Source of the DNA: Phycisphaerales bacterium
Lineage (GTDB): Bacteria; Planctomycetota; Phycisphaerae; Phycisphaerales; UBA1924
Direction: 5' to 3'
Assembly (NCBI GenBank): GCA_020831775.1
Contig: JAFIFZ010000040.1
Span: 1 to 64,000 of the forward strand
Length of the DNA: 64,000 nt
Shown here: piece by piece, positions 17,090 to 26,302 of the stretch
How positions within the stretch are numbered: position 1 is the stretch's first letter
Layout: each line of letters begins with the position of its first letter
Position numbers and translations under genes: made by a program
The notes under the pieces: model-generated
What the model was told of the DNA's origin: nothing
Seen by the model: only the letters and a program-made list of their open reading frames with translations
Database searches by the model: none

Positions 17090-17973
17090 CGGCGTGACCT
17101 CGCGCGGAAGTGCTTCGACAGCGGATCGATCGCGGGGGTGTCGGTCGTGATGTCCACCAGCGAGGCGCCGGCGCTCATGAACGCGCTGTCGGTCTCGATC
17201 CTCCGCCGACGCCACTCTTCCTTGTACCGCTTGGAGGCCGATCGTCCGAGGTCCAGCACGCGCTGCCTGCCGGTCTCCGCGTCGCGCAGCCGGATCAGCC
17301 CGACGCGGGGAAGCGTCCGCTCTTTCGGATCCTCCACGCGGACCGCCGTCACCTCGTGCCTGCGCGAGAGCCGGTTGAGCGCCGACTTGTACGACTCCGT
17401 CGGCGCAAGAAAATCGCTGATCAGAAACACCATCGCCCGGCGTTTGCGAACCGCGCCGAGAAACCGGATCGCCGCGTCGATGTCCGTCCCACGCCCCGCG
17501 GCCTTGTGAAAACGCAGCGCACGCTCGATCCGCAGCCGGTGCTGGCGGCTCTTGCCCGGCGGGATGTACAGCTCCGCCCGGTCGGAAAACAGCAGCAGCC
17601 CCACGCGGTCGTGCGAGCGCCCGGCCGCAGATGCGAGCAGCGACGCGACCTCCGCCGCCGCCTCGCGCTTGGGCCGCCCCGCCGTGCCGAAACTCTCTGA
17701 GGCGCTGATGTCCACCAGCAGCATCACCGTCAGACGCCGCTCTTCGACAAACCTCTTGACGAACGGCGTGCCCGTCCTGGCCGTCACATTCCAGTCGATC
17801 GATCGCACATCGTCGCCCGGCTCGTACGCCCGCACCTCTGCGAACTCCAGCCCCTCGCCTTTGTACGCCGAGAGATAGCTCCCCGCGAGCATCTCCTCAA
17901 CGCGGCGTCTTGGGCGGAAGCGCAGCTGGCGCACACGCCCCGCCCCGACCGGACTCTGGATCTCTTCGCTCAC
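17086..17973 (-). CDS. DUF58 protein
   Basis: A 295-residue cytoplasmic protein of the DUF58 family, regularly encoded with MoxR ATPases. The hallmark GDDVRSIDWNVTARTGTPFV (about residues 53-72) is present, followed by a VWA-like fold with VMLLVDISASES. DUF58 proteins probably act as substrates or adaptors of MoxR. The start overlaps the moxR stop by 4 nt. Some members are longer and have N-terminal membrane helices; this one has none. Confidence 0.92.
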   Translation of the reverse strand: MSEEIQSPVGAGRVRQLRFRPRRRVEEMLAGSYLSAYKGEGLEFAEVRAYEPGDDVRSIDWNVTARTGTPFVKRFVEERRLTVMLLVDISASESFGTAGRPKREAAAEVASLLASAAGRSHDRVGLLLFSDRAELYIPPGKSRQHRLRIERALRFHKAAGRGTDIDAAIRFLGAVRKRRAMVFLISDFLAPTESYKSALNRLSRRHEVTAVRVEDPKERTLPRVGLIRLRDAETGRQRVLDLGRSASKRYKEEWRRRRIETDSAFMSAGASLVDITTDTPAIDPLSKHFRARSRR

Positions 17974-18992
17974 GGCACGGGCACCTTGTCGAGCACGCGA
18001 CGCACGATGTCGTCGGGCAAGACCTCTTCGGCCATCGCCTCGTAGCTCACGATCACGCGGTGACGCATCACATCCGGCGCGATCGCCTTCACATCCCCGG
18101 GCGTCACAAACGCCCGCCCCTGCATGAACGCGTGCGCACGACCCGCGATCGCCAGCGCGATCGAGGCCCGGGGCGACGCCCCGAACTCGATGTACCGCTC
18201 CAGCTTCTCCAGCCCGAACAGCGACGGCTCACGCGTCGTGCGCACAAGATCGACGATGTAGTCACGCACCCGCTCGTCGAGGTGGATCTTGTCGACCACC
18301 GTCCGAGCCGCGCCGATCTCCTCGACATCGATCACCGCCTCGACATTCACAGGCGGGCGGCTGGAGGCCATCCGGTCGATGATCTCCCGCTCCTCGGTCT
18401 TGCTCGGGTAGTCGATCGTCAGCTTGAGCATGAAGCGGTCGACCTGCGCCTCGGGGAGCTGATAAGTCCCTTCCAGCTCGATCGGGTTCTGCGTCGCCAG
18501 AACCAGGAACGGCTCCTGCAGCGGGTAGGTCGTGTCCCCGATCGTCACGCTCCGCTCCTGCATCGCCTCCAGCAGCGCCGACTGCACCTTCGCGGGTGCG
18601 CGGTTGATCTCGTCGGCCAGCAGGATGTTCGCGAAGATCGGGCCCTTGCGGGGCGTAAACTCGCCGCTCTTGGGGTCGTAGATCAGCGTGCCGATCAGGT
18701 CCGCCGGCAAGAGGTCCGGCGTGAACTGGATGCGGTTGAACTTCGCGTGGATCGTCCTCGCCAGCGTGCTGACCGTCAGCGTCTTGGCCAGCCCCGGCAC
18801 GCCCTCCAGCAGCACATGGCCACCGGTCAGCATCCCGATCAGCAGGCGTTCGACCATCGGCCGCTGCCCGACGACCACCCGCTCGACCGAATCGAGCAGA
18901 CGCCGCAACAGCTCGCTGTGCGAGGCGACTTCCTGCTCAAGCTCCGCCGAGACGCCCCGCCCGCCCGACACGACCGCCGTTTGATCACCCAT
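17970..18992 (-). CDS. moxR: MoxR-family AAA+ ATPase
   Basis: A 340-residue AAA+ ATPase that heads the Bat operon. Walker A is GVPGLAKT (residues 64-71), Walker B with sensor context is ILLADEINRAPAKVQSALLE, and the MoxR signature FTPDLLPADLIGT is present. MoxR proteins are chaperone-like and help mature or insert VWA proteins. An AGGAGG site 10 nt upstream supports the ATG at 18992. All downstream genes to 9440 overlap one another, so this promoter probably drives eight genes. Confidence 0.95.
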   Translation of the reverse strand: MGDQTAVVSGGRGVSAELEQEVASHSELLRRLLDSVERVVVGQRPMVERLLIGMLTGGHVLLEGVPGLAKTLTVSTLARTIHAKFNRIQFTPDLLPADLIGTLIYDPKSGEFTPRKGPIFANILLADEINRAPAKVQSALLEAMQERSVTIGDTTYPLQEPFLVLATQNPIELEGTYQLPEAQVDRFMLKLTIDYPSKTEEREIIDRMASSRPPVNVEAVIDVEEIGAARTVVDKIHLDERVRDYIVDLVRTTREPSLFGLEKLERYIEFGASPRASIALAIAGRAHAFMQGRAFVTPGDVKAIAPDVMRHRVIVSYEAMAEEVLPDDIVRRVLDKVPVP

Positions 18993-19198
18993 CGCTCGGA
19001 CGCCTCCTGCGCTCGGATCCCGGAGCTATTGAACACGCACCGCCCGCCCCGGGCCACACGGCCCCGAGCCCAGGCCCGCAATCCGAGCCAGCGAAGCGCA
19101 GACGACGCCTGTACGCCCCGTCTATACCGCCAACCGTCCCGAAGTGTTCAGTCTTCCGGTCTCTTCGTAGGGCCCGCCCGTACCGCTTCACCTGGCCT

Positions 19199-21256
19199 TC
19201 ATCGGGCCGCGTTGTGCATCGCGACATCGATCCAGGCCTCGCTCTTGGCCGCCTCCGCCCGCCGCACGGCCAATCGACCGCTCGCCGTCCGCTGGGCCAC
19301 GGGCCAGAGCAACGCCGCGGAGATCCGCCGAAGCGGCCCCGGTGAGAGCCTGCACAGGACCGTCAGGGGCTCAAACCCGAATTCCTTGATCAGCGCGTCC
19401 TCCAGCGAAACAAAGGTCTCCGCCCGCCCCGGGTCCCCCTGACGCCCCGCACGCCCGTAGAGCTGGCGGTCGACCCGGCGCTCGTCGTTCCGCTCCGTCG
19501 CGATCACCACCAGCCCGCCGAGCTTCCGCGTCTCTTCGTCCAGCGTGATGTCCGTCCCGCGTCCGGCCATGTTCGTCGCCACAGTCACCGACCCCGCCCG
19601 CCCCGCCTGCGCGACGATCTCAGCCTCTTCGGCCTCGCGCGTCGCGTTCAAAATACGGCACTCCACGCCCCGTTCCTGCAGATACGTGCCCAGCCGCTCC
19701 GAATCGCTCACGCTCCGCGAGCCCACCAACACCGGCGAGCCCTTCTCGTTCAGCTCGGCGACCCTCGCCGCGACGGCCCGGAACTTCGCTTCTTCGGTCG
19801 AGTAGACCTTGTCGCGGGTCTGCTTGCGGATGACGGGTTTGTGCGTCGGGATCCGGACCACCGGCAGGCGATAGTCGCGCCACAGCTCATCAGCGACCTC
19901 CCAGACCGTCCCGCTCATCCCGCTCAGCCGCCGGTACTGCTGGAAAAACTGCTGGTAGCTGATGCGAGCACTGGTGCTCCGATCGCCCGAGATTTTCAGC
20001 CCCTCCTTGGCCTCGACCGCCTGATGCACGCCGAGCTGCCACCGCCGCCCGACCAGCAGACGCCCCGTCGAGCGGTCGACGATCGTCACTTCTCCGTCTC
20101 GCGCGAGATAGTCCCGCCCGAGCAGATAGAGCTCCCTCGCCTTGACCGCGAGCTGCACCAGTTCTTCGCGACGCCGGGGCCCGCTCCAGAAGGGGGGCAG
20201 GCCCTCGGCCGCCTTCGCCACCTTCTCACGCCCCGCCGAGGTCAGCCGCACCCTCTTGAGCCGGCGGTCGACCGTGAAGTCCTTGCCCTCGGTCATCAGC
20301 GAGGCGATCTGCGCCGCGACCTGGTGCGCCTCGGCCCCCGCCCCCTCAAGCTCGGTGTCGGCGCCGATGATCGCCGGCGTCACCGCCTCGTCGATCAGCA
20401 CGCTGTCCGCCTCGTCGACGATCGCCGAATACTGCCCTCGCTGCACCACCGCGTCGCGCCAGTGCGGCTCGGCGCTCTCGCCGAAACGCCCGGGCTCGAA
20501 GAGCTCGTCCATCAGCAAGGGCCCGAGCCTCGGCTGCACCGGGCCGACCAGCCTGTCGCGCAGGAAATCGAAGATCGCCTGCTTGTCGGCCATGTAGGTG
20601 ATGTCGCGCCGGTACGCCTCCGCCCGCTCCTCGGGCTTGCTCTGATCGGTCAGCACGCCGACCCGCAGCCCCATCAGCGAATACGCGGGGCCCGTCGTCT
20701 CCGCGTCGCGCCGGGCGAGGTAGTCGTTGACGGTCATCACATGCACGCCACGCCCCATCCACCCGTCGATCGTCGCGGGCAGGATCGCCGTGACCGTCTT
20801 GCCCTCGCCTGTCGCCAGTTCGGCGCAGCACCCGTCGGCCATGACCAACGCGCCCATCACCTGCTCGGGGTGCAGCAAAAACCCCTGCGTGCGCCGCACC
20901 GCCTCGACACAGAGCGCGTACGCCCGGTCGACCGCCGACGCGTCGTCGCGCGAAAGCCTGACCGCGCCGCGAGCCTCGCGCACGCGCTCGAAAAACCCCT
21001 CGTCGCCCAAATCCGCGGCCGCTCGCGCGTCTTCGAGAATCCTGCCCGCCCTCGCCGCCAGTTTCCGCCCGGCTTTCCGCCGCCCGGCCACGCCCCGCGC
21101 CCGCTCGGCGATCGCGTCCAGACCTTTCAGAGGCAATCGTCGCTTCGTGCGCCCGGCGAGCCCGGGCCACAAGCGGGCAGAGGGCGAGTTCCCACGCGAC
21201 CCGTCGAGCAGCGCGTCGAGCCTTCTCCCTGAAAACCGTTCGGCCAGATCGCTCAT
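19199..21256 (-). CDS. SecA-like ATPase lacking the C-terminal scaffold (SecA2-type)
   Basis: A 685-residue SecA relative; housekeeping SecA has about 850-950 residues. NBD1 has ATGEGKT (148-154) and DEAD (281-284, DEADSVLIDEA). A preprotein-crosslinking region follows, and NBD2 carries VATNMAGRGTDI and QLYGRAGRQGDPG. It ends about 65 residues later, so the helical scaffold/wing domains and zinc-binding tail that contact SecYEG, SecB and lipids are missing. The first 100 residues also differ from canonical SecA. The start overlaps the stop of the PqqD/M50/HlyD gene by 4 nt, so it is translationally coupled to an HlyD-type membrane protein. I infer a specialised export motor; the substrate is unknown. 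Confidence 0.88.
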   Translation of the reverse strand: MSDLAERFSGRRLDALLDGSRGNSPSARLWPGLAGRTKRRLPLKGLDAIAERARGVAGRRKAGRKLAARAGRILEDARAAADLGDEGFFERVREARGAVRLSRDDASAVDRAYALCVEAVRRTQGFLLHPEQVMGALVMADGCCAELATGEGKTVTAILPATIDGWMGRGVHVMTVNDYLARRDAETTGPAYSLMGLRVGVLTDQSKPEERAEAYRRDITYMADKQAIFDFLRDRLVGPVQPRLGPLLMDELFEPGRFGESAEPHWRDAVVQRGQYSAIVDEADSVLIDEAVTPAIIGADTELEGAGAEAHQVAAQIASLMTEGKDFTVDRRLKRVRLTSAGREKVAKAAEGLPPFWSGPRRREELVQLAVKARELYLLGRDYLARDGEVTIVDRSTGRLLVGRRWQLGVHQAVEAKEGLKISGDRSTSARISYQQFFQQYRRLSGMSGTVWEVADELWRDYRLPVVRIPTHKPVIRKQTRDKVYSTEEAKFRAVAARVAELNEKGSPVLVGSRSVSDSERLGTYLQERGVECRILNATREAEEAEIVAQAGRAGSVTVATNMAGRGTDITLDEETRKLGGLVVIATERNDERRVDRQLYGRAGRQGDPGRAETFVSLEDALIKEFGFEPLTVLCRLSPGPLRRISAALLWPVAQRTASGRLAVRRAEAAKSEAWIDVAMHNAAR

Positions 21257-23487
21257 ACCCCGAACCTGCCGGTGAGATACTGCCTCGCCTTGCGGAGCAC
21301 CTGGCGCCCGATCGACGCCTCCGGCGCCGAGAACCGCACACGCACGCGCTGCCCGGGCTGGAGCGTGTCGCGTTCGGCCTCGGGGCGGACGATCACCGTC
21401 GCGTAGCGGTAGACCGTCCGCTGACCCTCGGGGTCGTTGGGGTCCAGCAGGATCTCGCCGCCGTAGCGCGTCGTCAGTGTCGGGTTGCTCACCGTCGCGG
21501 CGGCCACCGGCGACATGCTGCTGGCGCGCGCTGGGATCGCATCGAACGCCCTGCCCCGCACGCGGATCGTCGCGGGCACCGTCACGATCTCCTCGTCGGT
21601 CCCCCTGAAGACATACGCCCGCTCACGGTCGCTGATCTCGGCCCTGACGACCAGCTCGTCGGCGGTCATCACCATCGCCATCAGCGTGCCCCGCTGGACA
21701 TACCGCCCCACGAGGTGCTCGCCCGTCCCCGCCCCTCCGAGGGCGACATACTGCCCGTCGATCGGCGAACGCACCGTCAGCCGCTCGATGCGGCCCGCGA
21801 GCTGCTCGGCGCGCTCTTGCAGTGTGCGGATCTGGTTCTGCGCCGCCTCCGCCTCCGCGGGCGACTTCTCCGTCGCCTTGGCGAAAGTCAGCCTCGCGCG
21901 ATCCAGGCGTGCGAGCGTCTGCTCATACTCAGAAACAAGCTCGGCGTTCTGCAGCACGAACACCGGGTCGCCCGCCTCCAGCTCCTGCCCAGAACGCGCC
22001 TGGATCTGCGTGATAAACCCGTTCTCCCCTGCCCGCAGCGCCGCCCGGTTCACCGGCTCCAGCACGCCCGAGGCCGTCGACCCCGAACGCACAGGCACCA
22101 GCCCGATCAACGAGAACAACAGCCCCAAAAACACGGCGCACACGCCCACCGCCCGCACCCGACGCCCGACCAGCTTCGGCGAGCTCGCCAGGTGCCCGAT
22201 CCCCTTGAGCACCGGCCAGACGAACATCACGCTGATCAGCACGATCGCCAGGATGATGCCCAGCGCCGCGTACTGCGACGCGATCAGCAGCACGATGCTC
22301 AGTCCGATCAGGATGCGGTAGGGGGGCGCCATCACCCCGTACACGCCCAGCAGCCACGCCTCTTTCCGGTCCCGCACGCGAGGCGCCCGCAGCCCCTTCA
22401 CGCCGTACGCCAGCCGGTGCAGCAGGTAGCTCCAGAACTCCTTGGCCCGGTGGGCCAGGTTCGGCGAGCCGCTGATATCGCTGAGGATGTAGTACCCGTC
22501 GTAACGCAGCAGCGGGTTCATGTTGAAGATCAGCGTCGTCACGCCGCTGATCACGATCACATTAAACGCCAGGGCGTGCGTCAGCGTCGCCGGGTCGACC
22601 GTCAGCCAGACGAAGACCGCAATCGACGCGACCACCAGCTCGACCATCATCCCCGCCGCCGAAACCAGCACCCGCCGCCAGACCTCGGGGAACCGCCACG
22701 CGCTCGTCGCGTCGCAGTAGGGCAAAGGCAGCACGCCGCCGATCATGATCACGCCGATCTCGGTGCAGCGCCCGCCCATCGCCTTGCAGGCCGTCGCGTG
22801 CCCGAGCTCGTGGATCGCCCGGATGAACATGAACAAAACGCCCAGCCAGACGAGGTTCGCAGGGTCCAGGAAGTTGTTAAACCCGTCCCCGAGCTTCCGC
22901 CAGTTGGACAGAAACGCAAAGAGCGCGCTGCCCACCAAGAGCAGCCACACCACCAGCCCGATCTTCGAATACAAGGGCTTGTACAGGTGCTTCGTCCGCT
23001 CCAGCCAGCGCTCGGGGTTGATCAGCGGCACATTGAAGAAGATGAACTTGCCTGTCCGCTTCTGGAACCGCTCGCTCTTGCTCTGGCGGTGGCGCTCGGC
23101 CAAGATCTCAGGCGTCAACGGGTCAGCGCCCAGCAGCAGCCCGAACTTCTGGAGCTGCGCCAGAAGGTCGACGCACTCACGCTGCGTCGGCGCCGCGTCG
23201 CCGAGCTGGGCGCACGCCGCCTCCCACGCCTCGTCGACCGTCCGCGTCCCGTCGAGCATCCCGAGGAAGAAGTACGCCGCCTCCGTCAGTCGGTAGTAGT
23301 GGCCCGAGGCGGGGTCCTCGACCACATACGCGATCTCGGGCCCGAACTGCTGGCGGATCACCTGCGCGTGCGGGCTCACCTTCGGGCGCTTGTCCGCCAC
23401 GCGGTGCCAACGCTCGCTGAACGAGGGCTCGGGATCCTGTCTGAGCAGTTCGAACGCCACGCGTCCTCCATGTCCGTCGATGTTCAT
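21253..23487 (-). CDS. PqqD-like domain / M50 metalloprotease / HlyD fusion membrane protein
   Basis: A 744-residue protein with three parts. Residues about 38-120 look like a PqqD/RiPP-recognition fold: YYRLTEAAYFFLGMLDG, TVDEAWEAACAQ, then ECVDLLAQLQKFGLLLG. Next is a multi-helix M50 (site-2 protease) core with HELGH at 226-230 and the second-site motif NMNPLLRYDGYY. The C-terminal third (about 490-744) is an HlyD/membrane-fusion region (AGENGFITQIQARSGQELEAGDPVF, cited in part; RLTVRSPIDGQYV). ATG 23487 is preferred because the open frame upstream overlaps the preceding gene by 56 nt. It stops 4 nt inside the SecA-like gene. Related M50-HlyD fusions occur in planctomycetes without an assigned function. 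Confidence 0.85.
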   Translation of the reverse strand: MNIDGHGGRVAFELLRQDPEPSFSERWHRVADKRPKVSPHAQVIRQQFGPEIAYVVEDPASGHYYRLTEAAYFFLGMLDGTRTVDEAWEAACAQLGDAAPTQRECVDLLAQLQKFGLLLGADPLTPEILAERHRQSKSERFQKRTGKFIFFNVPLINPERWLERTKHLYKPLYSKIGLVVWLLLVGSALFAFLSNWRKLGDGFNNFLDPANLVWLGVLFMFIRAIHELGHATACKAMGGRCTEIGVIMIGGVLPLPYCDATSAWRFPEVWRRVLVSAAGMMVELVVASIAVFVWLTVDPATLTHALAFNVIVISGVTTLIFNMNPLLRYDGYYILSDISGSPNLAHRAKEFWSYLLHRLAYGVKGLRAPRVRDRKEAWLLGVYGVMAPPYRILIGLSIVLLIASQYAALGIILAIVLISVMFVWPVLKGIGHLASSPKLVGRRVRAVGVCAVFLGLLFSLIGLVPVRSGSTASGVLEPVNRAALRAGENGFITQIQARSGQELEAGDPVFVLQNAELVSEYEQTLARLDRARLTFAKATEKSPAEAEAAQNQIRTLQERAEQLAGRIERLTVRSPIDGQYVALGGAGTGEHLVGRYVQRGTLMAMVMTADELVVRAEISDRERAYVFRGTDEEIVTVPATIRVRGRAFDAIPARASSMSPVAAATVSNPTLTTRYGGEILLDPNDPEGQRTVYRYATVIVRPEAERDTLQPGQRVRVRFSAPEASIGRQVLRKARQYLTGRFGV

Positions 23488-23521
23488 CCGCGAAGGCGTG
23501 CGCCCCGCACCGGTGGGGGGC

Positions 23522-25474
23522 TTACCACCACAGCCGCAGGCGCAGCTCGTCGGCCATCGGCCCGAACAACGCGCCAAGAGCCGTCGTCCGCCCGGCTCTC
23601 AGGCGCGCGATCCCCGTCTCGCCCGCTCTCAGCCAGTCCAACGCGTCCCCGCCACGCTCGAGGATCGACGCCTCCACCCGGTACACATTCCCGCCACCTT
23701 CAGGCTCGGCGACCGGGTTGATCCGAACCACCTCGATCCCCACGCGGTCCTCCGGCCTCGCACGGCTGGAGAGCTTCCCCTCCTGTCCGCGGTGCACCAT
23801 CCCGATGTCCCGCTCGTCCACAAGCAGCACCACCACCCGCTCGCGACCCACAACCTCGAACAAAGGCTGCGATGGATCGATCACCGCCCCCACATAGTCC
23901 TGCAGATCACCGCGGCTCACAGTCCCCGCGATCGGCGACCGGATCTCCGCCCGCCGCAGGCGGTCACGCATCAGCGCGATCGACGCCTCGAGCTCCCGGA
24001 TCTGCAGGTCCGCCGCCTCGGCGTTCACCTCGTCCCGCCCCAGGGTCGCGTCCCGCTGCAAGGCCAAACTCGCCCGCCTCGCGAGCAGCTCGTCGAGCTC
24101 CAGGATCACCGGCCCGGTCTCCATCTGCGCGAGCAGATCGCCCTCGGCGACCACATCCCCCGGACGCACCAGCACATCCTCAAGCACGCCCGTGAACGGG
24201 GGCACAATCGTCCGGGCGACAGAAGACTTGAGCTCCGCGTCCGCCGTCACCCGCTTGGGGATCGGCACGAGCGCCCCGGCCGCAAAGACGATGAAGATCA
24301 GCAGACAGATCAGCTTCACGAGGGTGTGCCTCGGGCCGACGATCGTCGAGCCGACCTCCAGCGTGCGGTCCTTCATCACCGCAAGAACACCCCGGTCCGC
24401 CAGCCGCCTCGTCCAGAGCGCCGGGCCGACAAACTCGGCGACCAGCCGCAGGAGCGGGATCGCCGCGGGCGGGAACGGATCGGCCGCCTCGCGTTCCATC
24501 GTCACCACGCCGACCAGGTCGCCGTCGACACGCAGGGGCAGGCTGATGATCGACGACGGCCCGTACTTCTGGCTCAGGCGGTCGTGCGCTCGGCTGACGC
24601 GGCGCTGCTCGGGGTCGGTCGCCGCCTCGGGGGGCTCGGGGTAGAGCACCTCGATGTCCTGCAGGGCGCACTCCTCCATCGCGGCCTCGATCGCCTCGGA
24701 CGCGGGCCCCTTCTTGTCGAGATCCTCCGACCCGCTGATCGCCGCGAGCTTGAGCACCGCCGCGGGGCCCTGGATCAGTCCGATCGAGACCCTGGTGCAG
24801 CCGAAGCGGCGCCGGATCTCGTGGCACATGAGCGAGCCCATCGTCCGCGCGTCGGCGCCCTGCTGCGAGGCGTCGAGCAGTTCGAGCGTCTCGCGGAGCA
24901 GCACACGGTGCTGCGCCTCGCTCATCGCGTGCTGACGCCACAGGAACGCCTCGAAGCGCGCGCCCATCAGCGCCAGCAGCTCCAGCGCCCGCTCGCCGGG
25001 CACCGACGCCCCAGCCGGCATCACCATCACGCTGGCGCCCTCGACACGGCCGTCGGCGACCAGGGGCGTCGCCAGCACGCGGTGCACCGGCTCGGCCCCG
25101 TAGAGCGCCCCCGGGGTCTCCACCGTCACGGTGTCGACGCGACCGGCGACCTGCGAGTCCGCCTGGCGGGGCGAGGCGACCACCTCGCCGGCGATCTTCT
25201 CAAGACGCTGCAGCGCAGGTCCGCGGAAGAGGTCGGGCAGGTCGCCCGGGGCCCCCGCCTCGGGCCAGCGCACAAAGAGACCGGCCCGGCGTTGAGCCGA
25301 GCCGGCCAGAAAAACTCCGCCCGCGACAGCACCCACGAGCTCGGCCTGAGCCCGCACCAGTTCACCGAGGAAGCCCCGGAGTTCGGCGACGCGATCGCTC
25401 TGGGGGGCGAGGTTCGCCGGCTGATGCTCGGCCGCGGGCAGCGCGGCCCCTTGGCTCGTGGATCCGGTGCTCAT
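23522..25474 (-). CDS. GAF-domain / HlyD membrane-fusion protein
   Basis: A 650-residue protein. The first 190 residues are helical and may be a degenerate GAF domain; a GAF-like domain follows (about 195-370: RRRFGCTRVSIGLIQGPAAV; SSIISLPLRVDGDLVGVVTMER, cited in part). Then comes one membrane helix (about 388-410, LVKLICLLIFIVFAAGALVP), a biotinyl-lipoyl/HlyD part with a coiled-coil hairpin (PPFTGVLEDVLVRPGDVVAEGDLL, cited in part; RSPIAGTVSRGD) and beta domains to the end. The layout puts a sensory domain in the cytoplasm and an adaptor outside. It lies 34 nt upstream of the M50 fusion and is probably its partner. Confidence 0.85.
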   Translation of the reverse strand: MSTGSTSQGAALPAAEHQPANLAPQSDRVAELRGFLGELVRAQAELVGAVAGGVFLAGSAQRRAGLFVRWPEAGAPGDLPDLFRGPALQRLEKIAGEVVASPRQADSQVAGRVDTVTVETPGALYGAEPVHRVLATPLVADGRVEGASVMVMPAGASVPGERALELLALMGARFEAFLWRQHAMSEAQHRVLLRETLELLDASQQGADARTMGSLMCHEIRRRFGCTRVSIGLIQGPAAVLKLAAISGSEDLDKKGPASEAIEAAMEECALQDIEVLYPEPPEAATDPEQRRVSRAHDRLSQKYGPSSIISLPLRVDGDLVGVVTMEREAADPFPPAAIPLLRLVAEFVGPALWTRRLADRGVLAVMKDRTLEVGSTIVGPRHTLVKLICLLIFIVFAAGALVPIPKRVTADAELKSSVARTIVPPFTGVLEDVLVRPGDVVAEGDLLAQMETGPVILELDELLARRASLALQRDATLGRDEVNAEAADLQIRELEASIALMRDRLRRAEIRSPIAGTVSRGDLQDYVGAVIDPSQPLFEVVGRERVVVLLVDERDIGMVHRGQEGKLSSRARPEDRVGIEVVRINPVAEPEGGGNVYRVEASILERGGDALDWLRAGETGIARLRAGRTTALGALFGPMADELRLRLWW

Positions 25475-25535
25475 CGTCGCTGGGCTCTCGATAGGGGGGC
25501 CTGCCCGGTCCCCCCCTCGGGACTATTCAAAAAGA

Positions 25536-25901
25536 TCAGTCGTCGGCCAGACGGGGGCCGGGGGTGGCGCCGCCGCCGGTCCCGGGCTGGGGCTGACGCT
25601 GCAGCTGGATCTCGCCGTTGCGCTCCTCGTACTGGCGGATGACCTGCCCGAGGCTGATCGCCAGGCGCTTGGCGCCGACCCAGTTCATGATGACGCGGCT
25701 CCCGATCGAGAACAGCAGTGCCTGCTGCCCGTCGGGGTTCTGCATCGGGAGGTTCATCCCGAAGTCCATGACCACCTCGTCGGCGGTGGTGGAGGTCCGG
25801 ATGGTGTTCGAATAGGTGGAGTGCATCTTGCTTTCGTCGATCCGGAGCTGGATCTGACGCTGCTGCCCCTGCGCACCCTGCTGCTCGCCGCCCTCGGCCA
25901 T
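25536..25901 (-). CDS. DUF3467 protein
   Basis: A 121-residue soluble protein with the DUF3467 pattern: YSNTIRTSTTADEVVMDFG, then VIMNWVGAKRLAISLGQVIRQYEERNG (cited in part), and a Gln/Gly/Pro-rich end. The family has no known function. ATG 25901 is chosen because GAGGAAGG lies 9 nt upstream; a TTG at 25910 would sit too close to it. It ends 61 nt before the GAF-HlyD gene on the same strand and may be the first gene of the export cluster. Confidence 0.8.
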   Translation of the reverse strand: MAEGGEQQGAQGQQRQIQLRIDESKMHSTYSNTIRTSTTADEVVMDFGMNLPMQNPDGQQALLFSIGSRVIMNWVGAKRLAISLGQVIRQYEERNGEIQLQRQPQPGTGGGATPGPRLADD

Positions 25902-26219
25902 GGTGGTCAACCTTCCTCGAAAAGTGTGCTCTCGCTCGCTCGCCGGGCCCGTGCTTCCGGGCGGTCACCGACGCGACCCCGCCGACCGGCTTGCGCGTCC
26001 GGCCAGGGTCCGGCCTGTCTATCAGGCCGGCTCTGCTGCCAAAGAGGATACTCGGCTCGGCCCCGGGGTCCAGCCTTTCGGCCACGCCAGGGTCTGGTTC
26101 TGCCGGTTCCTGTTTCTGCGTCGGCCCGGCCCGCCGGGGCTGGCGGGCGTCCCTCGCGGGCTCGCACACCCCGATTCGACGCTCCGGGCCGCCCGGTTCC
26201 CCGTCTGACGATCTGCAAA
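25902..26219. other. Intergenic region with a perfect hairpin
   Basis: No gene in about 318 bp. It contains the DUF3467 ribosome site and a perfect inverted repeat CCGGCCTG-TCTAT-CAGGCCGG at 26010-26030. No T tract follows on either strand, so it is not a standard terminator. It could be an operator, or an RNA structure downstream of tRNA-Leu. Confidence 0.4.

Positions 26220-26302
<83 letters not shown>

Noticed and set aside
26010-26030. Hairpin CCGGCCTG-TCTAT-CAGGCCGG as a terminator
   Set aside because: No T tract on either strand; recorded only as an unexplained hairpin.
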